NCBI GenBank assembly: GCA_964354225.1
Contig: CAYGZC010000068.1
Coordinates: 1-5,546 of the forward strand
Length of the DNA stretch: 5,546 nucleotides
DNA from: CAYGZC01 sp964354225
GTDB taxonomy: Bacteria > Bacteroidota > Ignavibacteria > UBA10030 > SZUA-254
Reading direction: 5' to 3'
Shown here: positions 1 through 5,546 of the stretch, in pieces
How the letters are laid out: each line of letters starts with the position of its first letter
Numbering within the stretch: position 1 is the first letter of the stretch
The notes under the pieces: model-generated
The model's database searches: none
Seen by the model: only the letters and a program-made list of their open reading frames with translations
What the model was told of the DNA's origin: nothing
Made by a program: the position numbers and the translations under genes

Positions 1-678
1 TTGCGGTTGCTCGTTGACGACGGAGTATAAAATTGCAGCTTCATGCTCACCACGAAAAGGTAATCTCCCTGTAACCATCTCGTACAGCACCACACCCAAC
101 GACCAAAGATCAGTACGATGGTCAACTGATTCTCCACGTGCTTGCTCAGGTGACATGTATGATGCGGTGCCAACTGTGGTGCCTGTCCTTGTTAGTTTGC
201 TTAATCCCTTCTTTCGCGCTAAACCGAAGTCGAGGATTTTTACCTGTCCCTTATCCGTTACGATGATGTTACTGCTCTTTATATCCCGATGTATAATACC
301 TTTTTCGTGTGCCGCCTGTAATCCTTCCGCTATCTGAATGGCAATCCACACAGCTTCAGTTACATCGAGACGACTTTTTTCAATCTTCCCGCTCAACGAA
401 TTCCCTTCATAGTAGCCCATCGCAATGAACATCTGTCCGTCGGGTGTTTCGTCCACTTCATAAATAGTACAAATATTTGGATGATCAAGTGCAGAAGCAG
501 CTTTTGCTTCATGGATGAAGCGATTGCGCTCTTCGTCCGATTGAGAGATATCACGCGGTAAGAATTTTAGTGCAACGTCGCGGTCGAGCTTGGTGTCGTG
601 GGCTTTGTAGACAATGCCCATACCTCCTTCGCCCAATTTTTCCAGTATCTTATAATGGGAGACAGTCTGTCCTATCAT
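1..678 (-). CDS. Ser/Thr protein kinase (eukaryotic type), N-terminal 226 residues, 3' end outside window
   Basis: This is a Hanks-type protein kinase that transfers phosphate from ATP to Ser/Thr of protein substrates. The visible part is nearly the whole catalytic domain. It shows the glycine loop LGEGGMGIVYKA (residues 15-26), the ATP-anchoring Lys38 in VALKF, a likely helix-C Glu57, the catalytic loop HRDIKSSN (130-137, Asp132), DFG (150-152), the activation-segment end YMSPEQ (174-179) and the subdomain IX Asp190. All key residues are present, so activity is expected. The reading frame is open to base 1. By analogy with the paralogue at 3566-5546, a transmembrane segment and sensor/TPR region may follow outside the window, but that is not visible. 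The start is the ATG at 676-678, because MIGQTVSHYKILEKLGEGG is a standard start for this kinase group and AAAGGA lies 11 nt upstream. The start overlaps the stop of the preceding small ORF (ATGA), which suggests translational coupling. Confidence 0.95.
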   Translation of the reverse strand, partial: MIGQTVSHYKILEKLGEGGMGIVYKAHDTKLDRDVALKFLPRDISQSDEERNRFIHEAKAASALDHPNICTIYEVDETPDGQMFIAMGYYEGNSLSGKIEKSRLDVTEAVWIAIQIAEGLQAAHEKGIIHRDIKSSNIIVTDKGQVKILDFGLARKKGLSKLTRTGTTVGTASYMSPEQARGESVDHRTDLWSLGVVLYEMVTGRLPFRGEHEAAILYSVVNEQPQ

Positions 679-689
679 GATAAATATTT

Positions 690-695
690 TCCTTT
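690..695 (-). promoter_or_regulatory. Possible ribosome binding site AAAGGA for the intact kinase (start 678)
   Basis: AAAGGA stands 11 nt upstream of the kinase ATG, somewhat far for an optimal Shine-Dalgarno. It overlaps the proximal copy of the 8-bp direct repeat (692-699). If the inserted segment is removed, these bases become codons 17-18 (Lys-Gly) of the kinase remnant, so the site may have been recruited from former glycine-loop coding sequence. Coupling through the ATGA overlap is the alternative route to initiation. Confidence 0.4.
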
Positions 696-699
696 ACCG
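692..699. repeat. 8-bp direct repeat CTTTACCG, proximal copy
   Basis: This copy is identical to 782-789 and sits at the kinase-proximal edge of the palindromic segment. The bases on either side differ between the two copies, so the repeat is exactly 8 bp. It is interpreted as a possible target-site duplication. Confidence 0.55.
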
Positions 700-700
700 C

Positions 701-721
701 TCCCGCCAAAAGAGGGCGGGA
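701..721 (-). repeat. Perfect 7-bp GC-rich inverted repeat (hairpin)
   Basis: TCCCGCC (701-707) and GGCGGGA (715-721) flank a 7-nt loop. The hairpin lies 23 nt before the intact kinase start, just outside its AAAGGA site. Neither strand has a T-run after the stem, so termination is unlikely. In the mRNA it could affect access to the kinase start region, which is an inference. Confidence 0.7.
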
Positions 722-726
722 TGCTC

Positions 727-777
727 AATCCGACAAGTGGACTTAGCTGCACTTCGTTTGCTAAGTCCAGTCGAATT
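727..777 (-). repeat. Imperfect inverted repeat (hairpin), 10-bp core stem
   Basis: TGGACTTAGC (738-747) pairs perfectly with GCTAAGTCCA (760-769) around a 12-nt loop (748-759). The stem then continues after a 3-nt bulge (735-737) with 727-734 against 770-777. That outer stem has a single non-Watson-Crick pair, which becomes a G-U wobble in RNA from the minus strand, the direction in which the genes are transcribed. No T-run follows, so it is not a typical intrinsic terminator. Confidence 0.8.
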
Positions 778-781
778 GGCA

Positions 782-789
782 CTTTACCG
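782..789. repeat. 8-bp direct repeat CTTTACCG, distal copy
   Basis: This is the second copy of the octamer. On the minus strand it encodes the end of the kinase-like part (codons 15-17 of the remnant ORF), and kinase homology stops exactly at its end, where the palindromic segment begins. Confidence 0.55.
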
Positions 790-841
790 AGTTTTTCGAG
801 AATTTTATAATGGGATATTGTTTGGCCAATCATAGAACTAA

Positions 842-847
842 TCCTTT
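842..847 (-). promoter_or_regulatory. Ribosome binding site AAAGGA for the kinase-remnant ORF
   Basis: AAAGGA lies 8 nt before the ATG at 831-833, inside the 17-bp gap after the peptidase stop codon. Its spacing is better than that of the site in front of the intact kinase, so ribosomes finishing the peptidase or loading here would enter the remnant ORF first. Confidence 0.6.
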
Positions 848-850
848 CAA

Positions 851-1498
851 TTACTTCGCTCCGATCATCCCGCCCCAGTGAATCGCGTTGAATAAGAGCT
901 TGAACGTTCCTTCGGTTTGCGCACGATTTTGAACTGCAAAACCAAGCATAACGATTTTACCTTTCCCATACGTCAACGCAACAGCAGCTGTTAGACGCTG
1001 AAGTTTCTCGGTTCCCTGAATCCATCCCGATAAAAGAATATCTTCTGTATCTGCCGGATACCACGCGAGAACTTTTCTTGTCAACTCAGCACCCGGAATC
1101 GTCGTACGGAATGCAATCCCTTCGTTAATAAATGCCGCGACTGTATCAGGCATACCATACGTCACCGGATGTGTAGGATCAACAAGCGCACGAATGAGTG
1201 AACCAGGACAATTAAACTCTTTATCATTAGCTAAAGCGTTAGTGACGGGGACATTAAATTTGTCAATGACGAAGTCACAAGACGAGACAAGCGTAATGAG
1301 CGTTCCACCATCTTCAACGAATTTCTTCAGATTCTTCACTCCATCTTCACCAATACCGCCGTCATATTCGGGTGGTAGCTCCGTAAAATATTTCATTTGC
1401 CCTTCCTCCGGCTTCCATTTTCCATCGACAATAATTTCTTTCGAAATATCGGGAAGTAATATTACATCATAATCGTCATTGAGCTTTCCAGTCTTCAT
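851..1498 (-). CDS. C-terminal part of the M14 peptidase (glutamine-amidotransferase-like domain), separated by an in-frame TAG
   Basis: These 215 codons continue the peptidase gene in the same frame. The stop TAG at 1538-1540 is followed by 13 sense codons (QYHFTYKNVDNKQ) and then this ATG, with no frame change. Combined numbering makes this residues 644-858. The segment YDVILLPD (653-660) and the stretch GVKNLKKFVEDGGTLITL (696-713) followed by SSCDF look like the class I glutamine amidotransferase-like (ThuA-type) fold that closes many large M14 peptidases. Cys717 is near the nucleophile position of that fold, but such domains are usually non-catalytic in this family. No Shine-Dalgarno is visible before the ATG at 1498, so independent translation is doubtful. 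Without readthrough this part is probably not made. It ends with TAA at 851-853, only 17 bp before the next ORF. The domain call is by pattern recognition. Confidence 0.75.
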   Translation of the reverse strand: MKTGKLNDDYDVILLPDISKEIIVDGKWKPEEGQMKYFTELPPEYDGGIGEDGVKNLKKFVEDGGTLITLVSSCDFVIDKFNVPVTNALANDKEFNCPGSLIRALVDPTHPVTYGMPDTVAAFINEGIAFRTTIPGAELTRKVLAWYPADTEDILLSGWIQGTEKLQRLTAAVALTYGKGKIVMLGFAVQNRAQTEGTFKLLFNAIHWGGMIGAK

Positions 1499-1537
1499 CT
1501 GTTTGTTATCTACATTTTTATAAGTGAAGTGATATTG

Positions 1538-1540
1538 CTA
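1538..1540 (-). other. In-frame TAG interrupting the M14 peptidase gene (codon 630)
   Basis: The sequence reads WTRWLL-TAG-QYHF. Family members I recall have an acidic residue here (WLLEQY-like), so GAG to TAG is the simplest change. The next codon is CAA, which weakly resembles the leaky UAG-CAR context described in plant viruses, but the following codon does not fit. No other TAG is in frame in the genes of this window, and the recognisable terminators are TAA or TGA. Confidence 0.85.
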
Positions 1541-3427
1541 CAAAAGCCACCTCGTCCATCCTTCATCCATTGAAGCCATCCAGGGTTTATACAAACCGAC
1601 TTTCACTTCCTTTAGCTTATCGGTTGGAACATTCGGCTTGGCAGATAATCCTCGCACGTTCAACGAATATTTTTTCGCCAATTCACCAAGCTCTGCGACA
1701 TTCTCCAATAACACAGTACCGACGGGATATGAAACACCATCTATAGCGAACACTGATTTGGTAAGCTCCACATTTCTTTTTCGTTTCAAGATGTCGTTGA
1801 TTAAACGAGTCACATTGTTACTTTCATGTGTAACAGCAAAAATTGAAGCGCTGGGATTTTGAACTTCACCTTCAGGCATATCCGTTTCGTGTATAGGTCG
1901 CAGGGAGACTTGCCGCTCTTTTGAGAGTTTCACTTTTGAAACTTCAACACCCATCATGAGCGGAAGCGACCATGTTGTAACATCATACGGATAGATAATA
2001 TTCTGACCCGCTACAGGTTTAATCTTTGGATAACGCTGTGTTCCCAAAAATTCATTAATGAATCTAGCAAACGGCTGAGCAGTCGGGATATAATATGATT
2101 TTTCGGATGGAGAAAATAAAACGTCTGCACCATTCTCACGGAGAAGATGTGCCAGATGTGCGGTAGTTGGGGGATCGCGCTGTTCGAGTGAAATTTTAAA
2201 ATATTCATCCGGTGCACCCATATTTATTGCATCAAGAGCCATTGTCGAAACGCCCCGTAAAAAATCTTCCCGATTGTTGGTGCATATTTCAAGAAGTGCG
2301 TCAGATGCGATTTCTTCGTAATCCATGATATCTCTTACACGCCATGTGCCGCCTTTCCATGGATCGGGAAAATTTGTTTGTTGTTTATATTCTACAAGTC
2401 CTTTACCGCCTCCGCTCAACTCAGTCGGATTGACTTCGATCGGGGTTCCCATTTTCGTTGATGCAACTTCTGTCAGCAGACCAAAAACGTTTTTCCACCA
2501 TGACGTACTTTTTGTCGAGCCGGGCCAATAGGCATCGAAAACCCAGCCATAGATCACCCCCGATTTATTTTGCTGTTCCAAACGCATCGACATGTTTGAA
2601 CCTATGTGATCGACCATCCTCCAGACAAGCGGATGAACATTTAGAGCAACCGGATTTGCATAAGGAGGGACAAACATTCTCGGACCCGATGAACCCATTT
2701 GATGTTCATCCAGCCACACTTGCGGATGCCATTCAAAATAAACCGCCCGGTTTACTGCTTTCGTTTCTTTCTGGGTTAACATATACCAATCGCGGTTGTT
2801 ATCATGACCAATATAGTGATGGTAAAGCCATGGCATCCTGCCGCCTTCAAACTTTGTTCCGAGATATTTACGATACCACTCAACTTCCATGATTTGACCA
2901 TCAGGGTTGATTGATGGAGCGAGTAATAAAATAACATTATCGAGCCTCCGCCTTGTTTCCTCATCATCAGCGGTGACTAACGAATATGCCCACTCCATCG
3001 CCATTTGTGTTGCACCAATCTCAGATGCGTGTATGTTACATGTAACAAGAACGATTGTTTTCCCTTCCATTACAAGATCATCAATTTCTCCCTGTGATAG
3101 TCCGCGAGGATCGGCTAATTTCCGGGCAATCTCCTGATACTTTGCTTTGTTTTTCAGATTCTCTTCAGAGGAAATGACAGCCATAAACATCTCATTACCG
3201 AGTGTTGTTGGTCCAAGGACTTCAATTTCAACCTTCTTAGATGAAGATGCAAGCATTTTGAAGTAGGAGTAAATCTGTTTGTAATCAGCTAATTTGGTAT
3301 CGGAACCAACCTCAAAGCCGAGGAATTGCGAGGGTGTTTGAATTTTATGTGGTTGCGAGAATGTCGATGTAATAAAAATGATAAGCAACCAAAACAATCG
3401 GGTGTTTCGTGTAAAAAAGAAATTCAT
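1538..3427 (-). CDS. Secreted M14-family zinc carboxypeptidase, catalytic part (gene interrupted by TAG)
   Basis: This is a metallopeptidase of the carboxypeptidase A (M14) family, expected to cleave peptides outside the cytoplasm using one zinc ion. An N-terminal signal peptide is clear: Arg7/Arg10, a hydrophobic core at 11-20, and likely cleavage near FS-QP (24/25). The complete active-site set is visible: zinc ligands His133 and Glu136 in NIHASEIG, NPDG (174-177), the substrate-binding pair Asn211-Arg212 in HDNNRD, the third zinc ligand His242 in DEHQMG, and the catalytic Glu320 in LLTEVAST. The region after about residue 390 is the linker/accessory part usual for the roughly 850-residue subgroup of these peptidases. 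The product would stop at residue 629, before the amidotransferase-like domain; with that domain the gene would encode 858 residues. The start is supported by AGGA 7 nt upstream and by the signal peptide. It lies 138 bp after the upstream kinase. The cleavage substrate cannot be told from sequence. Confidence 0.9.
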   Translation of the reverse strand: MNFFFTRNTRLFWLLIIFITSTFSQPHKIQTPSQFLGFEVGSDTKLADYKQIYSYFKMLASSSKKVEIEVLGPTTLGNEMFMAVISSEENLKNKAKYQEIARKLADPRGLSQGEIDDLVMEGKTIVLVTCNIHASEIGATQMAMEWAYSLVTADDEETRRRLDNVILLLAPSINPDGQIMEVEWYRKYLGTKFEGGRMPWLYHHYIGHDNNRDWYMLTQKETKAVNRAVYFEWHPQVWLDEHQMGSSGPRMFVPPYANPVALNVHPLVWRMVDHIGSNMSMRLEQQNKSGVIYGWVFDAYWPGSTKSTSWWKNVFGLLTEVASTKMGTPIEVNPTELSGGGKGLVEYKQQTNFPDPWKGGTWRVRDIMDYEEIASDALLEICTNNREDFLRGVSTMALDAINMGAPDEYFKISLEQRDPPTTAHLAHLLRENGADVLFSPSEKSYYIPTAQPFARFINEFLGTQRYPKIKPVAGQNIIYPYDVTTWSLPLMMGVEVSKVKLSKERQVSLRPIHETDMPEGEVQNPSASIFAVTHESNNVTRLINDILKRKRNVELTKSVFAIDGVSYPVGTVLLENVAELGELAKKYSLNVRGLSAKPNVPTDKLKEVKVGLYKPWMASMDEGWTRWLL

Positions 3428-3434
3428 AAATTAT

Positions 3435-3438
3435 TCCT
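3435..3438 (-). promoter_or_regulatory. Ribosome binding site AGGA of the M14 peptidase
   Basis: AGGA is placed 7 nt before the ATG at 3425-3427, which supports this start over later in-frame ATGs that would remove the signal peptide. Confidence 0.55.
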
Positions 3439-3565
3439 GAAATATTTGTTGGACGGATTGTGATTTTCTAACGTTTTGTATCAATCTAAGCATTTCATTA
3501 TTTATTTTGCAAGCTGCAATCATAATATTGAGAATACTATATCATCTTGCTCTAAGCTGTGAAAT
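3439..3565 (-). other. AT-rich intergenic gap between kinase and peptidase
   Basis: This gap separates the upstream kinase stop from the peptidase ribosome binding site. It is AT-rich and long enough to hold a promoter for the peptidase. I found no convincing -35/-10 pair, no Bacteroidetes-type TAnnTTTG box and no hairpin with a T-run. Whether the peptidase is co-transcribed with the kinase stays open. Confidence 0.4.
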
Positions 3566-5546
3566 TTAATTTAAAAATTTCATTCTTCTCAGCAATACTT
3601 CGTACCTTGGATCGTCCCGCAGTTTATCCCACACAGGCCACGAATAGAGAGTGTAGAGCAAAGGTCCCCCTTTTTCTAATGTCACAGAAAGCCATTGAAG
3701 GGCCGAATCCCTCTGACCCAGGATCGCATAGAAAAGCGCAATTCGGTCAGTGGAAACATATTTGCTTTTTGACATTTCTTTGTACCAATTAATTTGCCAG
3801 CGACATATTCCTTGTACATCCTCCCTTACATACGCACTATCGAGGATTGCTAAGTCATGAGCATCTGCTCCCTCAAAGACCGCCAATTTGTGGTGTGCTG
3901 ACGCCATATCCTTAAAATCATCCAGCTCATAGTAACTGAGAAGAAAATAAACGTATGCGGGATAAAAGTTTGAATCCGCATCTATTACTTTTTTTAATTG
4001 CATAATTGCTTTGTTATACTGGCGTGAGGCATAGTATATCCCACCTTCGTGCGTACTTATCATGAGCGAGGTCGGATCTAGCATAGATGCTTTTTTTACC
4101 TCTGTAAGTGCTTCGTCCGTTCTTCCCAAAGCAGCGAGAAATTCACTGTACCATTGATGAGCGGTAGCATAATTCGAATTCAGACCAATTGCCTTCTTAA
4201 ATAGTACCTCAGCTTCCGGGTAATCTCTTTCATACGCATACTTGATGTATGCTGTTGTTGCAATAGCTTCGGCAAGTGAACTGTCGAACTCCAATGCTTG
4301 TTTCGCAGCACTATATCCCTTAGGATATCCCTCTACTGTAGGAATGAAACCCCAGTCAGCAAGTACAGTGTAAGCATCGGCGATACCGGAGTATGCCAGT
4401 GCATATTGGGGATCATGTTCCAATGCCTGATTGAAGTAAACGATGCTTTTTCGAATAGCGTCTTCTCTTCGCGTATTCCAATAGTAACGGCCCCGTAGGT
4501 AGAGTGTATATGCCTCAAGATTGTCAGTATATTGTTTAACGAGGCGCTCATTCTCGCTAACAGTTAATTTAAGCTCGAGAGCATTTACAATAAATCGCGA
4601 AATATTTTCCTGTATACTGAAAACATCATCTAAAGTCCTATTGTATGTCTCAGACCACAAATGATATCCATCGGCAACGTTGATGAGCTGTGCGGTTATC
4701 CGAAGATTTGTGCCTGATTTTCGTATGCTACCCTCAAGTACCGTTGCGACATTCAATCGCTCTCCGATTGTACGTATATCGATATCCTTCCCCTTAAACT
4801 GGAAAGCAGAAGTTCTTGAAGCCACATACAGAGAGGGGATTTTCGTGAGTGCGTTGATGATCTCTTCAGACATTCCGTCGCAGAAGTATTCCTGATCCTT
4901 TTCAGGACTCAAATCAGTGAACGGTAGAACAGCAATCGATTTTCTTTCAGCAACTTGCGGAGTTCTAACCATAACCACATAGAGAACCACAAGTGCGATA
5001 ATGAAGAGTAGACCAGCCAAAATCCACCGCGACTGCTTAATTCCTGGGATTGTAGTTACTGTGCCGAGCTGTGCTTTCCGAATTTCATCAATAATTTCAC
5101 CTGCATGCTGGAAACGTTTCTCTTTATCTTTCTGTAAACACCGATCAATTATTCGTTGTATTTGTGAGGGGATAGAGCTATCGGGTGTTGGAGTCTCATT
5201 AACAATTGAATATACTAAAGCCGCTTCATGCTCTCCTCTGAAGGGTAGTTTTCCTGTCAAAAGCTCATAAAAAAAAGTACCAAACGAAAAAATATCGGAT
5301 CTCTGATCTATCTCTTCGCCTCGTGCTTGCTCAGGAGACATATAGGCTGCCGTACCAATTGTAGAGCCGCTCCGGGTTAGTTTGGCTGATCCTTTGAGCT
5401 TTGCGAGACCGAAATCGAGAATCTTTACAATTCCATCTTTCGTAAGAAAGATATTTGCGGGTTTGATATCCCGATGAACGATGCCCCGCTGATGAGCTTT
5501 CTGCAAACCCTGTGCAACCTGAATTGCAATTTCTGTCGCTTGTTTA
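3566..5546 (-). CDS. Membrane-anchored Ser/Thr kinase with IAVLPF (FlgO/TolB-N-like) domain and TPR repeats, N-terminus outside window
   Basis: This is a receptor-like Hanks-type kinase. Residues are counted from the first full codon in the window (659 visible). The cytoplasmic kinase C-lobe has HRDIKPAN (24-31, Asp26), DFG (44-46), YMSPEQ (68-73) and SDIFSFG (83-89), ending near residue 160. One transmembrane helix follows (about 174-193). Next is a domain opening with SIAVLPFTDLSPEKDQEYF and GMSEEI (about 203-325), of the type found in FlgO-like and CadC/adenylate-cyclase-linked proteins. About five or six TPR units then span 344-560, with a C-terminal tail to 659. With one membrane span the sensor/TPR part should face the periplasm, where it may bind a ligand or partner (inference). 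Alignment with the kinase at 1-678 places the first visible residue near kinase position 107, so about 106 residues are missing and the full length would be near 765. The TTG at 5506 is internal, not the start. The stop is TAA at 3566-3568. Sequences such as PFRGEHEAA and VNE are shared with the other kinase, marking them as paralogues. Confidence 0.93.
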   Translation of the reverse strand, partial: KQATEIAIQVAQGLQKAHQRGIVHRDIKPANIFLTKDGIVKILDFGLAKLKGSAKLTRSGSTIGTAAYMSPEQARGEEIDQRSDIFSFGTFFYELLTGKLPFRGEHEAALVYSIVNETPTPDSSIPSQIQRIIDRCLQKDKEKRFQHAGEIIDEIRKAQLGTVTTIPGIKQSRWILAGLLFIIALVVLYVVMVRTPQVAERKSIAVLPFTDLSPEKDQEYFCDGMSEEIINALTKIPSLYVASRTSAFQFKGKDIDIRTIGERLNVATVLEGSIRKSGTNLRITAQLINVADGYHLWSETYNRTLDDVFSIQENISRFIVNALELKLTVSENERLVKQYTDNLEAYTLYLRGRYYWNTRREDAIRKSIVYFNQALEHDPQYALAYSGIADAYTVLADWGFIPTVEGYPKGYSAAKQALEFDSSLAEAIATTAYIKYAYERDYPEAEVLFKKAIGLNSNYATAHQWYSEFLAALGRTDEALTEVKKASMLDPTSLMISTHEGGIYYASRQYNKAIMQLKKVIDADSNFYPAYVYFLLSYYELDDFKDMASAHHKLAVFEGADAHDLAILDSAYVREDVQGICRWQINWYKEMSKSKYVSTDRIALFYAILGQRDSALQWLSVTLEKGGPLLYTLYSWPVWDKLRDDPRYEVLLRRMKFLN

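Larger units (their letters stand above)
700..781 (-). repeat. 82-bp palindromic element bounded by 8-bp direct repeats (putative small insertion)
   Basis: The segment contains two inverted repeats (701-721 and 727-777) and is bounded exactly by CTTTACCG at 692-699 and 782-789. Removing it with one repeat copy restores a continuous kinase-like start, MIGQTISHYKILEKLGKG, where the glycine loop is expected. That supports insertion with an 8-bp target duplication. The added length (90 bp) is a multiple of three and carries no stop in the ORF frame, reminiscent of palindromic elements known to insert in frame in Rickettsia genes, although no sequence relation is claimed. It encodes no transposase and shows no clear terminal inverted repeats, so any mobility would need enzymes supplied elsewhere. 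Caveat: the same octamer also occurs by chance at 2401-2408 in the peptidase gene. Confidence 0.55.
675..833 (-). pseudogene. Kinase 5' remnant fused to a palindromic element; 52-aa leader-like ORF
   Basis: This short ORF opens with MIGQTISHYKILEKLG, which differs from the start of the intact kinase immediately downstream only at residue 6 over these 16 residues. At DNA level, 39 of 52 bases match (833-782 against 678-627), and 10 of the 13 differences are at third codon positions. It is therefore an old paralogue that was once under selection as a protein, not a recent duplication. After codon 17 the homology stops and the frame enters the palindromic segment at 700-781, encoding a non-kinase stretch that includes LDLANEVQLSPLVGLSIPP. 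The ORF then returns to GKGKYLS and stops with TGA at 675-677, overlapping the next ATG. It lacks everything needed for kinase activity. A strong AAAGGA site 8 nt before its ATG suggests it may still be translated, perhaps acting only as a leader that couples translation of the kinase. I am confident of the homology and unsure whether it has any function. Confidence 0.75.

Noticed and set aside
174..179. SPE instead of the canonical APE motif in the kinase (residue coordinates of the first kinase)
   Set aside because: YMSPEQ is the normal form in bacterial Hanks-type kinases, so it does not signal inactivity.
701..721. GC-rich hairpin as an intrinsic terminator before the kinase
   Set aside because: Neither strand has a T-run after the stem, and the hairpin lies inside an open reading frame within a probable operon.
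1538..1540. TAG as a reassigned sense codon in this organism
   Set aside because: No other in-frame TAG occurs in roughly 1,700 codons of the window. A reassigned code would be expected to show several.
2458..2892. 144-codon plus-strand ORF inside the peptidase gene
   Set aside because: It lies fully antisense to the conserved M14 catalytic region, and its translation resembles no known family. The other plus-strand ORFs are also shadows.
3428..3565. Promoter upstream of the M14 peptidase
   Set aside because: Several AT-rich hexamers exist, but none pairs with a credible -35 at 16-18 bp, and no TAnnTTTG box is present.
5504..5506. TTG at 5506 as the start of the upstream kinase
   Set aside because: The frame stays open to the window edge, and the residues before it (AIQVAQG) match the helix preceding the catalytic loop in the other kinase, so the start is outside the window.

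Overview
This window reads as bacterial chromosome, and every gene I can support lies on the minus strand. The order in the direction of transcription (high to low coordinates) is as follows. First comes a membrane-anchored Ser/Thr protein kinase with a C-terminal sensor/TPR region (3566-5546, its N-terminal lobe beyond the window edge). Then an AT-rich gap of 138 bp, and a secreted M14-family zinc metallopeptidase split by one in-frame TAG (1538-3427 plus the continuation down to 851). Next is a 52-codon ORF that begins as a kinase and then runs through a palindromic element (675-833), and last a second Ser/Thr kinase, complete at its start and cut by the window edge (1-678).

The kinase plus IAVLPF-type domain plus TPR architecture and the large M14 peptidase with a glutamine-amidotransferase-like tail are typical of the Bacteroidota/Ignavibacteria/Calditrichota neighbourhood and of Acidobacteria, at moderate G+C. 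Shine-Dalgarno-like AGGA/AAAGGA sequences precede the starts, which fits Ignavibacteria-like lineages better than classical Bacteroidetes. This placement is an inference from architecture only.

The unusual part is 675-850. Just after the peptidase stop, with a good ribosome binding site, a gene starts with 18 codons (16 of 18 residues identical) matching the start of the downstream kinase. After codon 17 it is interrupted by an 82-bp segment (700-781) containing two hairpins and bounded by the 8-bp direct repeat CTTTACCG (692-699 and 782-789). The insertion adds 90 bp, keeps the frame open, and the ORF ends in an ATGA overlap with the real kinase start. I read this as a kinase-gene remnant, later invaded by a small palindromic element, now acting as a short leader ORF in front of the intact kinase.

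The second oddity is the single TAG at codon 630 of the peptidase. The reading frame continues in perfect register on both sides and all catalytic residues lie upstream. A recent nonsense mutation, a sequence error or readthrough would each explain it. A genome-wide TAG reassignment is not supported, because no other TAG occurs in frame in about 1,700 codons.

Functionally the locus combines two related eukaryotic-type kinases with an exported peptidase. A link between them is suggested only by adjacency and shared strand. I found no RNA genes, CRISPR arrays, transposase genes or convincing intrinsic terminators.
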